Source of the DNA: Anniella stebbinsi
Lineage: Eukaryota > Chordata > Lepidosauria > Squamata > Anniellidae
NCBI GenBank assembly: GCA_029215795.1
Contig: JARDYH010000006.1
Coordinates: 23,575,501-23,639,500, forward strand
Length of the DNA stretch: 64,000 nt
Direction: 5' to 3'
Shown here: positions 22,945-34,555 of the stretch, in pieces
Position numbering within the stretch: position 1 is the first letter of the stretch
Layout: each line of letters begins with the position of its first letter
Translations under genes and position numbers: made by a program
Notes under the pieces: model-generated
Seen by the model: only the letters and a program-made list of their open reading frames with translations
What the model was told of the DNA's origin: nothing
Database searches by the model: none

Positions 22945-23385
22945 GGTGTGTCTTCATGGTGCCACCTTGGCCCCACGTTCCCTTAAAACCCTGCGGCATC
23001 GCTACAAGGTGGTGGACAGTTCATCCCCATGGCAGGAGGAAGCACGGGCTTTCCGGGCAGCACTGGCAGCCTTTGAGCTCATGGAGTCTCCCCCTTCACT
23101 CTGCTCAGCCCTCTGGCACATCCCCTCAACCTACTGTGAGGCTTGATCTGCCCCCGGAACACCCCCAGTTTCGCTGCGCAGTGAGGTCAACACCGAGAGA
23201 CGGTGTAAAGAAGGTGGTGACCTTGCATTAAAAGGAAAAGCTGCAGTAAGCCGGGGTTGGGCAGTTTCCGTGCAGTTTCACCAGAAAACCCCATGGTGGG
23301 TGCGAGTTGGCGGCTGTGTCATATAAACGTTGCAGCGCCACTTCGCAGCCACCATGGGGTATACAGGGCGCATAGACAGCCCTCA
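22945..23385 (-). mobile_element. Family M3 non-autonomous DNA element (reverse, tentative)
   Basis: The right end is a palindrome of CCCCATGGTGGG and CCACCATGGGG enclosing GTTGGCGGCTGTGTCATATA, the reverse of the start at 30998. It interrupts the LINE reading between the reverse-transcriptase core and its C-terminal part. Confidence 0.5.
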
Positions 23386-23819
23386 AGACTAAGTTGTTCA
23401 TCTTTCCTCTCCAGTTTTTCTCTACTTGATTATTCTTTTCTCTACTTGGTTATCACAGGCATAAAAGTCTTGGCTTTATCTTTGGTTCCTCCCACTCTTT
23501 TCCTCCATGTATTCAATCGCCAAGTCATGGTCTCCCTTTAAACACTACAAAAATCCATCCTTCCTTTAGCCAAGTTTCCTTGGCTAAAACTGATAAGTGC
23601 TCTGATCATCTCCTGCTTTGACTAATGCAACCTTATCCTGTGGTCTCAATTCTGCCCTCTCATTGATATTCAAAACTCTGCTGCCAGAATCATTTACCTC
23701 TCTCATTGCTCTGACCATGTGATTCCCCTCCTCCTCAAATCCCTAACATAGCTTCCTGTCCCTCCCACATCCACCCTAAACTTCAATGGCTACTAGCCCT
23801 GGTGGCTAAGTGCAACCTC

Positions 23820-24003
23820 CAGTATCAGAGGCAGTCAGCCTGTATACACCAGTTGCTGGGGAACATGAGTGGGAGGGTGCTCTTGCACCATGTCCTGCTT
23901 GTGATTCCCTGGTCGACAGCTGCTTGGCCATTGTGTGAACAGTGTGCTGGACTAGATGGACCCTTGGTCTGATCCAGCCTCAGGGCTCTTCTTATGTTCT
24001 TAT
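23820..24003 (+). mobile_element. CR1-type LINE 3' end with TTATGTTC tail
   Basis: CTGGACTAGATGGACCCTTGG followed by TCTGATCCAGCCTCAGGGCTC and a tail of TTCTTATGTTCTTATG, a CR1-type 3' end widespread in reptiles. Confidence 0.8.
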
Positions 24004-24028
24004 GCTTACTTTTAAATTTCTCCAAGGA

Positions 24029-24168
24029 CCAATCTACACCAAGCAGGATATGACACTTTGAAAACGTTTTGAAAAGTGTATACGGAGTGGGTCCTGGGCC
24101 CCAGCAGTTGTTGCTACTGTTATAAACTGTTTTAAACCGTTTTAAAGTAGTAGTGTAGATCCTACCCA
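24029..24168. mobile_element. MITE family M2, copy 2
   Basis: Starts CCAATCTACACCAAGCAGGA and ends AGTAGTGTAGATCCTAC. It shares CACTTTGAAAAC, GTCCTGGGCCCCA.CAGTTG and CTACTGTTATAAAC with the copy at 9044-9169. Confidence 0.7.
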
Positions 24169-24675
24169 AGTCTATTTTTGCCTTAACTTCTTGTTATCTC
24201 CCTGCTGTGGCCTTCTCTCCTCCATCTCTACCACACTCTGCCACCCAAAGGTCTCCTGCTCTCTTAATTGATTCTGCCAATTCTTCCTTGCTGTCCCCTG
24301 GGCCTGGAATTCCCTCCCCAAAGGTCTACTTGGTGCCTTCTCTCTCCCCAAAACTGGCATTTTCTCTGAAGCCTTTGACTCAAGCACTTTGTCCTCATTC
24401 CCAACTTAAACAAAGCCTAAATACATGTAACTGCACTTGTATACATTCATCCTTTGTTAGGTTTTTTGTCTCTTCATTCCCTCATCCCCATGTTTCTTTT
24501 TGCTGTCTCCCTGATAGCCAAGGATTAGGTTGTAAAATTCCTTGGGGCAGGGACCTGCCTTTCCCCCACCTCCTGTTCCTTGTAATGCTCATGTGCATTG
24601 ATAGTGCTATGTAAACAATTGTTAATAATAATCACAAACATAATAAATTTGTGTGATTATGTTCTGGCTGTTTAG

Positions 24676-24831
24676 CTGCTGGCTTTAGTGGGTATAAGGA
24701 AAGCAATGGAATACATCTTCCATCTACATCACCTGGGCTGGTTGGATGACATTATGCCAGAAAAAGACAGAAAAGAGGAGGAAGACAAGCTGAAGAGGAC
24801 ACACGATCAGGATGAGAGTGATGACGAAGAT
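24676..24831 (+). CDS. SLC4A9: SLC4A9 exon, last TM helix end and acidic tail
   Basis: Acceptor CTGTTTAG, 156 bp (52 codons, phase 0), donor GTGAGC. Residues 408-459: LLALVGIRKAMEYIF, HHLGWLDDIMPEKDR, then a charged cytosolic segment ending DQDESDDED. LVG.RKA..R/YIF and LDE/DIMPE match AE4, and the acidic SDSED-like end sits at the same exon border as in human. Confidence 0.95.
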
Positions 24832-25844
24832 GTGAGCATGATTAAATTCTGGGGAACAGAACAGATTAGGAGGGGGTTGAACACTCTCTTCCCCATTCTC
24901 TTCAGTGTCAGACTGCAAAGGAGGGGGTGGAATGTAACCAGCTTATGCACAGTAAAGGGCTAGGTGATGGGTTCAGAACACCTCAAGAATGCCATTCTCT
25001 TTTTGAGAGATCCTTCATTATCAAAAGTCCATTTACCTCCATCTACCTCCCTAGCTTTGTTAAACAGTCCACTTGGACCCATAATCACTTTGAGCTTGCA
25101 AAGTGGCAGCCTGATCCTTTTCTCTAGCCAGTGCTAGCCATTTATAGTTCTGGCCCCAGTTCCTGGGTAGCTCTTACTACAGATGTCGGAGAAATGCTCA
25201 ATGTATTCAAATGAGTTTGGATTTGTGTGATTCCAACCTGCAGGTTCCTCAGTGGACTGGCTTTTCCAGTGGATTCCACAGACATGTGGACCATTTTTTC
25301 TTTTTACCTTGGGGAGGGGGGATTTGTGCAAAAGTGCACTTGCATCAATGTGCATTATCGATAATGCACACATATGCTACTTAACAGTAGCGTAAATGTG
25401 CATTTGCAGAAATACAACAAAATTCTAGTACATCCCTAAAAAAATCTGATTTCATCAATGAGTGGATGACAAAATGAAAGATGTCTGACAATCCATGAGA
25501 CAAAGATGGAATGGATTTAACACAATCCACATGCTTGCCACATGGGTAAGTGCTAGGAGCTGCAGCTTTCTTCCATCCAGATTCTGCCTTTATTCCCAGT
25601 TACGCCTTCTCAGACTAGGGAGTTGGTGTTTCTAGAGGGAATACAGTTTTTGCAGATCACATTGACTCAGAGAAAAGTTGGCAGCTCTTTCCAGGGGCTC
25701 TGAATTAGAGACTTCCAGCTGGTAACAACTCTCTAGTGTTGGGGTCTCCAGTATAGTTCTTGTGTGCTTCACTGTGTCCAAGAACACTTCTAATTGCGCT
25801 TACTAGGCTCCCTGCCCCTCCTGATTTTTACTTTCTTTCTTAAT

Positions 25845-25887
25845 AGCTTCGACTATTGGGCAGTATAGAAATGCAATAAATAAATTT
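25845..25887 (+). mobile_element. L2-type LINE tail (forward)
   Basis: GACTATTGGGCAGTATAGAA and ATGCAATAAATAAATTTA form the common 3' end of these LINEs, meeting the reverse copy at 25888 tail to tail. Confidence 0.65.
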
Positions 25888-26260
25888 ATTATTATTATTA
25901 TTATTATTATTTATTACATTTATAGACCGCCCCATAGCTGAAGCTCTCTAGGCAGTTTACAAAAATTAAAAACTTTGGACATTAAATACCTATATACAAA
26001 ATTTAAAAACATAAAAACATAAAAATAGACAACATATAAAAACAGTATACATTTTAAAACAACTGTGAACTCTCAGCCAGGCGTAAATATAGTTCTGGGG
26101 TCAATTAAAAACTCAGTATATGCTGTTAAATGCCTGGGAGAAGAGGAAAGTCTTGACCTGGTACAAAAAAGATAACAATGTTGGCGCCATAATTAGGGGG
26201 CCACCACTGAGAAGGCCCTTGCCATCCTCCCCCAAGACCATTCCCAAATTGGAATTCAGC
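25888..26260 (-). mobile_element. L2-type LINE 3' end (reverse)
   Basis: (ATT)n tail, then AGACCGCCCCATAGCTGAAG and CTCTCTAGGCAGTTTACAAA, then AACTCTCAGCCAGGCGTAAA and GCCACCACTGAGAAGGCCCTTG. These are the reverse complement of the 3' UTR and ORF end of the copy at 7672-8346. Confidence 0.85.
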
Positions 26261-26467
26261 CCCCAGGTTGAAGAAGGTTCCTCACCTTTCCTCTAGCCCA
26301 TGCCTCCTCTCAGAATTTGGCCGTTGGTCTCCTTCCCCCATCACACCTCCTATCTGGTCACCCTTTGTGAAGTTATATTCTGGGGGCAGGGAAAAGTAAA
26401 CTGAAGACTTTACTTCAGTTTGTCTGTCATTTTATTAACTCCTTCTTTTATCTGTGCTCCTTTTTAG

Positions 26468-26521
26468 TCTGAACTTATGTACCAAGAAAAAGGACCAGAA
26501 ATCAACATCTCTGTAAACTAG
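26468..26521 (+). CDS. SLC4A9: SLC4A9 last coding exon and stop
   Basis: Acceptor CTCCTTTTTAG, 17 codons and TAG stop. It encodes SELMYQEKGPEINISVN, residues 460-476. This C-terminus is diagnostic of AE4 (human SELMYQPKAPEINISVN as I recall it). Confidence 0.96.
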   Translation, partial: SELMYQEKGPEINISVN

Positions 26522-26603
26522 GACTGATCCTCTTCAGAGGCCAAGGCAAAAGAAGACCTGTGATAAGTAAGGATGGGTCTTTTTAAGATTAGTCTAGTCA
26601 CAG

Positions 26604-26609
26604 AATAAA
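26604..26609 (+). promoter_or_regulatory. SLC4A9: Candidate SLC4A9 polyadenylation signal
   Basis: AATAAA 83 bp after the stop codon, giving a 3' UTR of roughly 100-110 bp. There is no transcript evidence, and other AATAAA sites lie further on (26893 onward, in an A-rich run). Confidence 0.6.
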
Positions 26610-26625
26610 ATGTTAAAAAAGAAAC

Positions 26626-29600
26626 CTCAAGGGTCACTTAGCCCAACTTTGTACAATATCTCAGTTACGCTTGGGAGAGAAGAATCCATCCTCTTCTGAA
26701 AGCCCCGAAAGGAAGGCTATTCTGTAGAGGGCCAGGTGGCCCATTGGATTGGCCAGCAGCTCTTAACCATTGTCCTACTTTTAATTTTGAACGCCCACAA
26801 AGTGCAAGTGCACGTCCCGAGTAATTGATTATGACTCAGACATTTACACTTCAGAAAAAGATGCACTCAATGTTGCCCGTAAAAGGCTATCAAATAAATA
26901 AATAAAAATAGCCTGGTCTTATGACTCATTTTTGTCACACCCGAGCATAACCATGAAGTGGAATCCAGGGTAGGGCTACTCAGATTGGGGTGAACTTGGT
27001 TCTCAGTAGCTGCCATTTAATTCTATGAGACAAAGTGGAAAACCTCCTTGGGGAGGGGAAAAACCTCCCCCTGCCAAAAAACCCCAGGCTTTAGGACTGA
27101 GCAGATTTATCCTCATCCCAATAGTGGGCCTGAGTCTAGGCTTTACTATTCCTCATATAAAGAAATACGTCCCGCCATCCACACCTGTGGGGGGAAAGTG
27201 TTTGGGGGAAAATCTCTCGTCTCTCCACCCTGGCACTGGATAGCTCAGCCTCCAGTGAGCGGGAATCCAAGGACAAAACTGCGTGTTGCCTACAGTCTGT
27301 GCATAGAGACGCATTTCTCTCACTCTCTGAAACACACGCTCACACATACCTCCTTGAAATATACCACCCTCCCACTCTGCCCTCAATGGACAGGGGAGAA
27401 GCATTGCTTCTCTCCCCCCTGCCCCCCCAGCACCTTCTGAGGAGAGGTAACCGTAAATAATTTGTTCCTGTCATTGTCACCTCCTTGTTGAGGCTTAGAT
27501 GCATTTAAGCTACAGGCAGGAGGTTTTGGGCTCCATCACACCTATTTTCCCCCTTAGTTTGTCTCCGCATTTTTCTACCTCTGTTTCACAAGCGCTGCAA
27601 GCGCTCCTCCCTTTCACAATTGTACCAATACTGGTGAACTCTCTTTTCACTTGTTTGCAGTGAACAAAAGTAAGACCTCAGAAGTCAGCATAGGGTTGCA
27701 GAGCACTTCTTTCCAGTTTGCTGTTTTGGACTTTAAAGAAAAGCTTCTGAGTGACCACACTATTAAAAGTCAGTTCTATACGTGTTTACTCAGAAGTGAG
27801 TCTCTCTCTGTTTAATGGGGTTTACTCAAAGGTAGGCATGCATCAGATTTTAGTATGACTTCGATGTAAATGCAGTTGAAATCAATGGGATTTACTCTTC
27901 CATAAGGGAACCAGCAGATCTCTATTTTATGGAGATCCACAGTTTTGCATTATCAAAGTAAAGGGAAATAGATCCTTCACAAATGCAAACAGGTGGACTT
28001 TCACATTGGTGGACTATTAGGCAAAGGGTTTAAGGGGGTCAATTAAAAATTCTTAAAAAATCAAGGGATGAACCAATCTGATTCAAACTTGGCATGCCAA
28101 AAGCTCTACTTAAGAGCTCTCAAGGTCCCAAGTTTCATCTCTCTATCTTTAAAAATAGGGTAGCTGCGGGCAAGGAGGGTGGGATTGGCGCAATAAAAAG
28201 TCCATTCAACTGACTAACAAGTCCGTACAACGACGTGCTGGAGGAGGAAAACTGCGCCGCCCTCCCCTTTCATCAGCAAGACTCCATTACCACACACCCC
28301 CAACAAAGGAAGAAGCAAGAGGGGAAAATAATCCAGACTTTCCCCGCACCAAAATAAAACACAACAGAGGGGGAATGGGCGAGATAAGTACAGGACGGGG
28401 AGGACATCATGTGAGTACTGTGCTGCAAAACCACATACCAGGCATGGTGAGTGTGCGATAAATCGCTGGTGTGATGGAGCTCATAGGCTCAGCCAGGCTG
28501 GCCTTGGGCAGATGAGAACTTTCTCTTTCACTCTGCGCTGGCAGCTGTTGTTGCTGTTATGAAGGAAGACTGGGAAGCCGAGCAGGTCCAGCCTCAGTTC
28601 ACCCTGGCGTCACAGCAAGGGAAGGCTAAGAGCAGCACAGGAGGGGAGGGAGCTTCCCACCTGCATCCTATCATGTAGCTTTTCACCTCAGCTTCCACTG
28701 CCGCCAGCATGCATAGGCAAGACACCACCCCTTGCCTGAACTAGGGCAGAAACACACAAGCAGGCAGGGATGGAGCCACGTTTCCCCCATGGGCTGCTTG
28801 GCGTTCACCACCACCGCTCCCTCCCTGAAGCTTGCACTGCTTGATGCTCTCCCCCCTGCCATCAACCCGCCCTAGCGTTGCAGTAAACCAATTTGCCTTT
28901 GAAGTGCTACAGTAAGTACATCTTGTCCAGTTCTGCTATCGATGACCATGGAAACTTTTCTGGAGTTTGCTGATATTTAGTGTGAAGCTTGCAGTAATTT
29001 AAACTCCACATACATGTGCTCAGGAACATATCCTTGGGTTCCTGCTTTGTTATCCATGATAATCCAGAACAATTGCTTCTTGCAGGTTGTGTCCTTGTGC
29101 ACAATTTTGGGCCATTTGGGACCTCGTACTAAGGGTCCATTAGAACTCACCGTTCTCATCAATGGAGTGCCTTTCACCTTTACCTTCAGGACTAGAATGT
29201 TTATAGAAACAGGAGCGTTTTTCCTTTGGTAAAAGTGCCTTGCTTGTCCCTAGCTTGTTCTCCCTCATAAACACAGGTAGCAGGAATTCAAATATGACAC
29301 ATCGTGGATTCTTGCTTGCGATACTTACATCAGATATTACCTAGTCTCATTTCCTCTGGTGACATGTGCTTTCAGGGAAATGAAGGTCATCAAATTGCAT
29401 ATGTCTTACCTATTATTCTGGCTCGTGTTCTTCACTGTTAAACTTCTTCACTGAAAGATTGGTTTTCAAAACGCATTACAAGCACAAAATGTGGGGTCCT
29501 TGATGCAGAATTTGGGGCAGGGAAGTGCAAAATACAAACAGCCATTAATTGTGAGTGAGGCAAGGACTGTCAAAGTGCTCTTCTTGTTTTCAGACAAAAC

Positions 29601-30997
29601 CCCAAGCTGTTTCCTGTGAGTTGTCTCAAAGGACGGAGATAGCTTGCATTTAGAAGAAGGCCATCTCTGGTACACTGCAGAATATGGCTGACACATGATG
29701 GGTCTCACATGAAGATGAAAAGTAGAGTAAGCTGTTCTAGGGAATTTAAGCATCAGGGGAAATTGCACAGGCAGTCTCCCTCCCTCTTCCCTCTCTCTCA
29801 TATATGTAGTTTGCTCTGCTGCAGAAGCCCACGTTGACCATACTCTCTTAATTCCAGTATGCCACGGTGTAGTCTGAAAAGTCACAATGGCTGCAATTGC
29901 TGGTGTATTTATTTATGAAACAACTGACATTCCTCTGTCACCTTGTTTGCTTTAAAAGACTCTCTAGAGTTATGCTAAATAAATTTACCAGAAATGTTGT
30001 TGTTGCTACAATCGTTACTTTATTTGTGTGTTTCAACGTTCCCCCTTCTCAGTATCACCTAATATATCCCTTTTTGTTGGAGAGATTCAGAAGTGATTAT
30101 CAGGGATGTCTGCTCTGCCCTCTCAGAAATATGCTTAGATCAGGAGTTAAACCTGCTGAGATTTCTTCAGTAGGCCGTCAACCTTTCCATGACACATACC
30201 GGTGGTAGGTTTCTTGGGGTTGGGCGAGGGGATGGCAGTTTCCCGACTGTGGGAAAGCTGGTACAACTTGATCAAATCTTGCAGCTTGCAGCATAGGTAG
30301 AACAATAGTTTGCAAATGGAAATTTAAACGCTCTCTTTTTATCCTTATTGAAAGCATAGGTGGGCCACACCCCCTTTCTATAGAGGGGGGAAATTGTTCA
30401 GTTCAAGAACCAGGAATATAATGGACTATACTGATAGACTTCGATGATGATGATGAGAATAACGCCTGACTGAAGTTGGGAGAGAGAAAGAGGTTTCAAA
30501 GAGTGCAGATCTCTGGATCAAAATACACTAGTTTTCCTACTTCATCTCTAACAAAACCACTCAGGTACAGGGCACTAGAGCCCTTACCCTAGGGGTGAGG
30601 AAACATTTTCAGCCTGTGGGCTGATCTCTTGAGGACAACATGCCATCAGTGGGTACAGCCAAAGCAGAAACAAGTGGGGTCCCCCCTCCCCCCCACAATT
30701 CATTCACCCACATTCAGACACCCATTCAATACACATTCATTAGTTCACACATACACACATATCAACACACGGTCATTCTCTCACACACATGCACCTCTTC
30801 AATGGGATAGGGTTTTTTTCCAAACCAAATTGCAGGCACTGGAAGCCTGATGCAGATCAAGACCCTTGCGTGTGGGATAGAGGGGCTTTTGCATTACAAA
30901 AAACATCCTGTTGGATTGAATTGTTTTGTTTGCTAAATGAAATTGCAGGTGCTGGGATCCCTGATCTGGATCAGAACCCTGGGGTCTATCTATGTTT
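26626..30997. other. Intergenic, no gene recognised
   Basis: Contains a GTTTACTCAGAAGTGAGTCTC repeat remnant (27780-27900), one copy of the TTCAAACTTGGCAT / CCAAGTTTCATCTCT repeat (28050-28160), and a minus-strand open stretch near 28990-29180 that I cannot name. The rest shows no gene or recognisable element. Confidence 0.6.
28977..29210 (-). other. Unidentified minus-strand open stretch
   Basis: About 75 codons ending at a TGA-free run with stop TAA near 28977. The reading includes GPLVRGPKWPKIVHKDTTCK and IIMDNKAGTQGYVPEHM, then VEFKLLQASH and stop. Composition looks protein-like (few low-complexity runs), and another frame continues past the stop for about 30 codons. It could be a processed pseudogene or a transposon fragment. 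I do not recognise the family. Confidence 0.25.
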
Positions 30998-31350
30998 TAG
31001 ATGCCCCATGGTGGCTGTGCAGTGGCGCTGCATCAGTTATATGAACTAGCAGCCACCTTGCAGTCACTACGGGGCTTTCCCATGAAGTTCCGCATTTAAA
31101 AAGTCAGGGACTAACCCCAACTTTTTACACTGGAGCAAGGTGAGCATGGCCCTTCTACCATCTGTCCTTGCTCCAGCATCGAGGCAGAAGCATTCCTGGG
31201 TGGAAAGCGACCCCTGATTGCTTGCTGGAAGCTTGGGCAGAGGGCGGGCCTGGTGAGCCAAATGGCCATCAGAAAACCCGCGCTGCCTTCTGTGTCGGGA
31301 TTAGCTGCCACAACCCCGCAGCAGCAAAAGCACTGCGTTTTCTCAAAAGC
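30998..31350 (+). mobile_element. Family M3 non-autonomous DNA element (tentative)
   Basis: Starts with a palindrome (GCCCCATGGTGGCTGTGCAG mirrored by CTTGCAGTCACTACGGGGC), followed by CATTTAAAAAGTCAGGG and a GC-rich interior, as in 22945-23385 (reverse) and 19145-19565. Confidence 0.45.
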
Positions 31351-31559
31351 GCTGAGGCACCCACCAAAATACTTTTATTTATTGAACATATGATGAACAA
31401 AATGGAAATGCAACATCTAGGGAATGGATTGGTTTCATGCTAAGTGCAGCCAAGTTAGTTACAACAGAACATTTGACAGGCTGAGATGACTTGGAAGAAG
31501 TACGCGGCGGCAAGATAATGTTGGTGTATTATGTGGTGGGGCTGTCATATTACTTGCAG

Positions 31560-31783
31560 ATTCCAGCTGGACATCAGGAAAAACTTCCTGACTGTTAGAG
31601 CAGTATGACAATGGAACCAATTACCTAGGGAGGTGGTGGGCTCTCCCACATTAGAGGCATTCAAGAGGCAGCTGGACAACCATCTGTCAGGGATGCTTTA
31701 AGGTAGATTTCTGCATTGAACAGAGGGTTGGACTCGATGGCCTTACAGGCACCTTCCAACTCTACTATTCTATGATTCTATGA
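31560..31783 (+). mobile_element. CR1 LINE 3' end
   Basis: GCTGGACATCAGGAAAAACT, CCTAGGGAGGTGGTGGGCTC, GTTGGACTCGATGGCCTTAC and a tail of ATTCTATGATTCTATG. Strongly 5'-truncated, as is usual for CR1. Confidence 0.9.
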
Positions 31784-31839
31784 TAAGGGTAAATGGTTTT
31801 AGGTTGCACCTGAGATTGCTGCTAGGACTGCTGGGACAC

Positions 31840-32005
31840 AGAAACAAAAATGGCAAAGAGTCCCATGGCACCTTAAAAACTAACAAGTTGATTATGGCAT
31901 TTTGTGGACACTGTCTACTTCCGAAATAAATTTTTTAAACTTTAAGATGCCGCAAGGCTCTTCACTGTTTTTGCTGCAAGAGGCTAACATAGCTACTTCT
32001 CTGGA
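31840..32005 (+). mobile_element. Interspersed repeat with GGCACCTTAAAAACTAACAA core
   Basis: Left part AAAGAGTCCCATGGCACCTT, and a right part mirrored as TTAAGATGCCGCAAGGCTCT then TTTTTGCTGCAAGAGGCTAACA. A partial copy of the outer part is at 33174-33238 and an inner part near 32430-32520. Likely a palindromic non-autonomous element. Confidence 0.5.
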
Positions 32006-33173
32006 AAAGAAACAGACAGCTATTACATAGTTTCTGTATGCATAATTAGGGACCCTGCAAAAATCTGCGTCCTGACCACATGCGCGAGCCTGCACATGTA
32101 GTGTGTAGGAACTGTACAAAATACTTTACCAGATGTGAACCATACATAAGAGAGGAACAGGACAGTGGCGACAGGTTTTGACCCCAATGTATGTGTGTTT
32201 AGTTCAATATCTGAAGTGATTGCTCCTCGCCCCATGTGTTCAATGTATGTATGTGCAACTGTAGTGTGAAGCAGCGTCTGATAAAAGATCTTAGGAACCT
32301 AAAGCCATAATATTGCCTTGTAGAGCCTTGAATGTCTGCAGCCTACTCCCACCTTTCAGCTTAATATTCTGACCAGACTTCATCATTTCAACAGAAAGTC
32401 AGCCTTCCCACCCACCCCGCCACTTTTTGTATTATCTTGCCTGATAAAGAGACATGGAAAGCTTGAAAGCTTACACATTTTTTGTGATTGTGAGATGCCC
32501 TAATAAAGGCATTATGGCTACCTTTGCTTTTTATCTGCAAATAGTTTGTATGTGCATAGTGTACAGTCAGTACTGACTACATAGCCAGTTTAGTAAACAT
32601 ACATAGGTTATTTCTTGGTGCAATCTTGCTACGTGCATTTACCCTACATGCGTGGTGTGGAGACTGCTGTGGTTTCTGTGGGGTGCTGTGGCCTTTATGG
32701 GGCACAGAATTCAGGATAATCTGATTATGTTTTTTAAACAAGTGGATCAATATATTAGCATGCATGGATTGTACCCTGTATATCCCCCTGCATAGGGGTT
32801 CAGTGATTTATTTCTGCATCAATCTGTCCTTTCCTGGAATATTGCTCTTTGAGGGCAGAGTATTCCTAGTGTTAGCATTGCCCAGTCCAAATGCTAAGCT
32901 ACAATTCCCAGAACTGTTTCTTGCAGTGGCCACTGTGTTTAAATTTTGCTAATTTCCCTTTCCCCTCCCTCTTTTTTCCCTTATGTATTGTAGTGAGATG
33001 CCTGTCTGGTAACTGTGGGTGGTACTATCATTGTAGGTTTGCCTTAAGGCAATGCTTGATTAGTCTGAGATTTGACAAAAGAATATTCATATTTCTTAAT
33101 GGTCCAGGATGAATGGTAGATGTCCTCTTTATGAGAGGCATTGGCTGGGAAATACTTATATTTCCAGAGGGAT

Positions 33174-33238
33174 TGCCCTGTTAGCCTGTAGCAGTAAAAA
33201 CAACGAAGAGTCTTGTGGCATCTTAAGGACTAACACAT
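33174..33238. mobile_element. Partial copy of the GGCACCTTAA repeat
   Basis: TTAGCCTGTAGCAGTAAAAA, then AGAGTCTTGTGGCATCTTAA and GGACTAACAC, matching one half of 31840-32005. The flanks 32530-33170 and 33240-34550 show no gene. Confidence 0.5.
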
Positions 33239-34555
33239 TGCTCTCTTGAATGTTTTGGAAAGCAATAGCCATCACAAGGTGACACACCTTCCCCACTTCT
33301 AACCTAAGGATCCAGCTATCTGTTGACACATGCACATAAATGGAGATTACATTTTGTAAGCATATTAAAGGGAAATGGGAGTGCACCTATAATTAAAGGC
33401 AGTCGCCAAAAAAATTCTACGGCTTATAAAATGACAGCTGTTTAGCAAATAACGTGAAACTTGGCATCCATGATCTTCGCGATGAGGTCTACAGTTGTGC
33501 AAAATTTCAAAGTGATCTGATAAAAATTGCCATAGGTACAACAAGTTTAATTGTGCTGAAAATTGACACATGCGGACTGTTACTTGGATATGCTGAGCCT
33601 CCAAGCTGCAGCTCAGCACATCATATATTTCTTTCACATTTTGGTGAAAGCTACTGATGTACTTCATTCCGATTTGTCAAGGAGATGTGCCTTTCATTGG
33701 TTTGGTAAAGTTCTAAAACTTCTGAGCAGCGGTTCAAAAGTTATTAAGGTTGTTGTGTCCCATGGAAACCTATGCCAGCAACATCTGGGAAAGTTATCTC
33801 CATCATGCTCAGCTTCACTCCAACATGAATGCTGCCAGTACTCCAGTGTTTTGAGGGGAATTCCAGCAATTCCATTCAGTAACCTGGCAGTAGGGGAGGA
33901 AACTGTCAACAAAGATAAGAGTGAAGTAATTTTGAAAGCTGAGGGAATAACTCTCATTCACTGATAGATCACTGAGGAAGGGGTGATATGGGGAGGGAAA
34001 GGAAAAGAGTATGCTGGAATCCTGTGCTGGCTTACTCATAAGTAAGCCTTTCAGAACAGAAGGCAATATTTATTCATTTACACACATGTACCCAGCTAAT
34101 GATGTGTGTGTGTGTGCACGCACAGACACACACACATACAGACACATCCTTGTGCGTTTCAGAATCATTCCATTAGCACTGTGTCAGTGCTAATACTTAT
34201 AAGGATATGTAGTAAAGTGCATGAAACACACTCTGTCCAATGAGGAGTTAACAATGGCAGGAGGGGCTATTGCCTCTTTAAGGCAGTTTAGGAAGAACTC
34301 TGCTTCTTCATGGGTACTACAAAGACACTCTAAAGAACAATGAGAAGCAGCCAATCCTTTCTAGTAATTTTTGCATGTTGAAGCATCTTATGAACTAGAT
34401 AACTCAGTTAAATCATTTTTGGTTGTGCTGCCACAGCTTCATCAAACACTAGGCCTAGACAAGCACACCCCTCTCAGGCTAAGCCCCAACACTTAAATAC
34501 CTGAGGGAAGGGCAAAAGACGCACCAGTTTTCCCTTATAGCAGAGGGGAAATGGG

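Larger units (their letters stand above)
22750..24650 (+). mobile_element. Old L2/CR1-like LINE with nested insertions
   Basis: Conceptual pieces of reverse transcriptase appear in order on the + strand: SYGIQYHLYASDTLLY (a decayed YADDT motif) near 22817-22865, a DYCN..-like stretch near 23620-23700 (QNSAARI-like), a PSLW/WNSLP-like end near 24290-24380, and a 3' tail GGGGCAGGGACCTGCC...GCTATGTAAACAATTGTTAA at 24540-24650. It is heavily frameshifted and interrupted by a GC-rich element (about 22945-23385), a CR1 3' end (23820-24003) and an M2 MITE (24029-24168). Confidence 0.65.
1..26625 (+). other. SLC4A9: SLC4A9 (AE4) gene, 3' part: eleven coding exons and short 3' UTR
   Basis: SLC4-family bicarbonate transporter of the plasma membrane; AE4 is known from kidney intercalated cells and salivary gland, and its exact ion coupling (Cl/HCO3 exchange with or without cations) is debated. 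The spliced exons give one frame of 476 codons plus stop, covering the second half of the 14-helix membrane domain and the cytosolic C-terminus. AE4 is chosen over SLC4A4, A5, A7, A8 and A10 because of [36 protein letters not shown] and the terminal SELMYQ..PEINISVN, which I recall as AE4 features, and because ANKHD1 follows downstream as in human. The TM5 stilbene motif reads K-K-M-L-S, lacking the second lysine of NBCe1, as in human AE4. All introns are GT-AG. The 5' half of the gene lies before the window. Confidence 0.92.

Noticed and set aside
1..26521. Identification as SLC4A4, SLC4A5 or SLC4A8
   Set aside because: C-terminus [34 protein letters not shown] and the ANKHD1 neighbour fit SLC4A9; the others end differently as I recall.
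29466..29885. 139-codon minus-strand frame
   Set aside because: No recognisable motif, no supporting signals, and the region looks like ordinary intergenic DNA.
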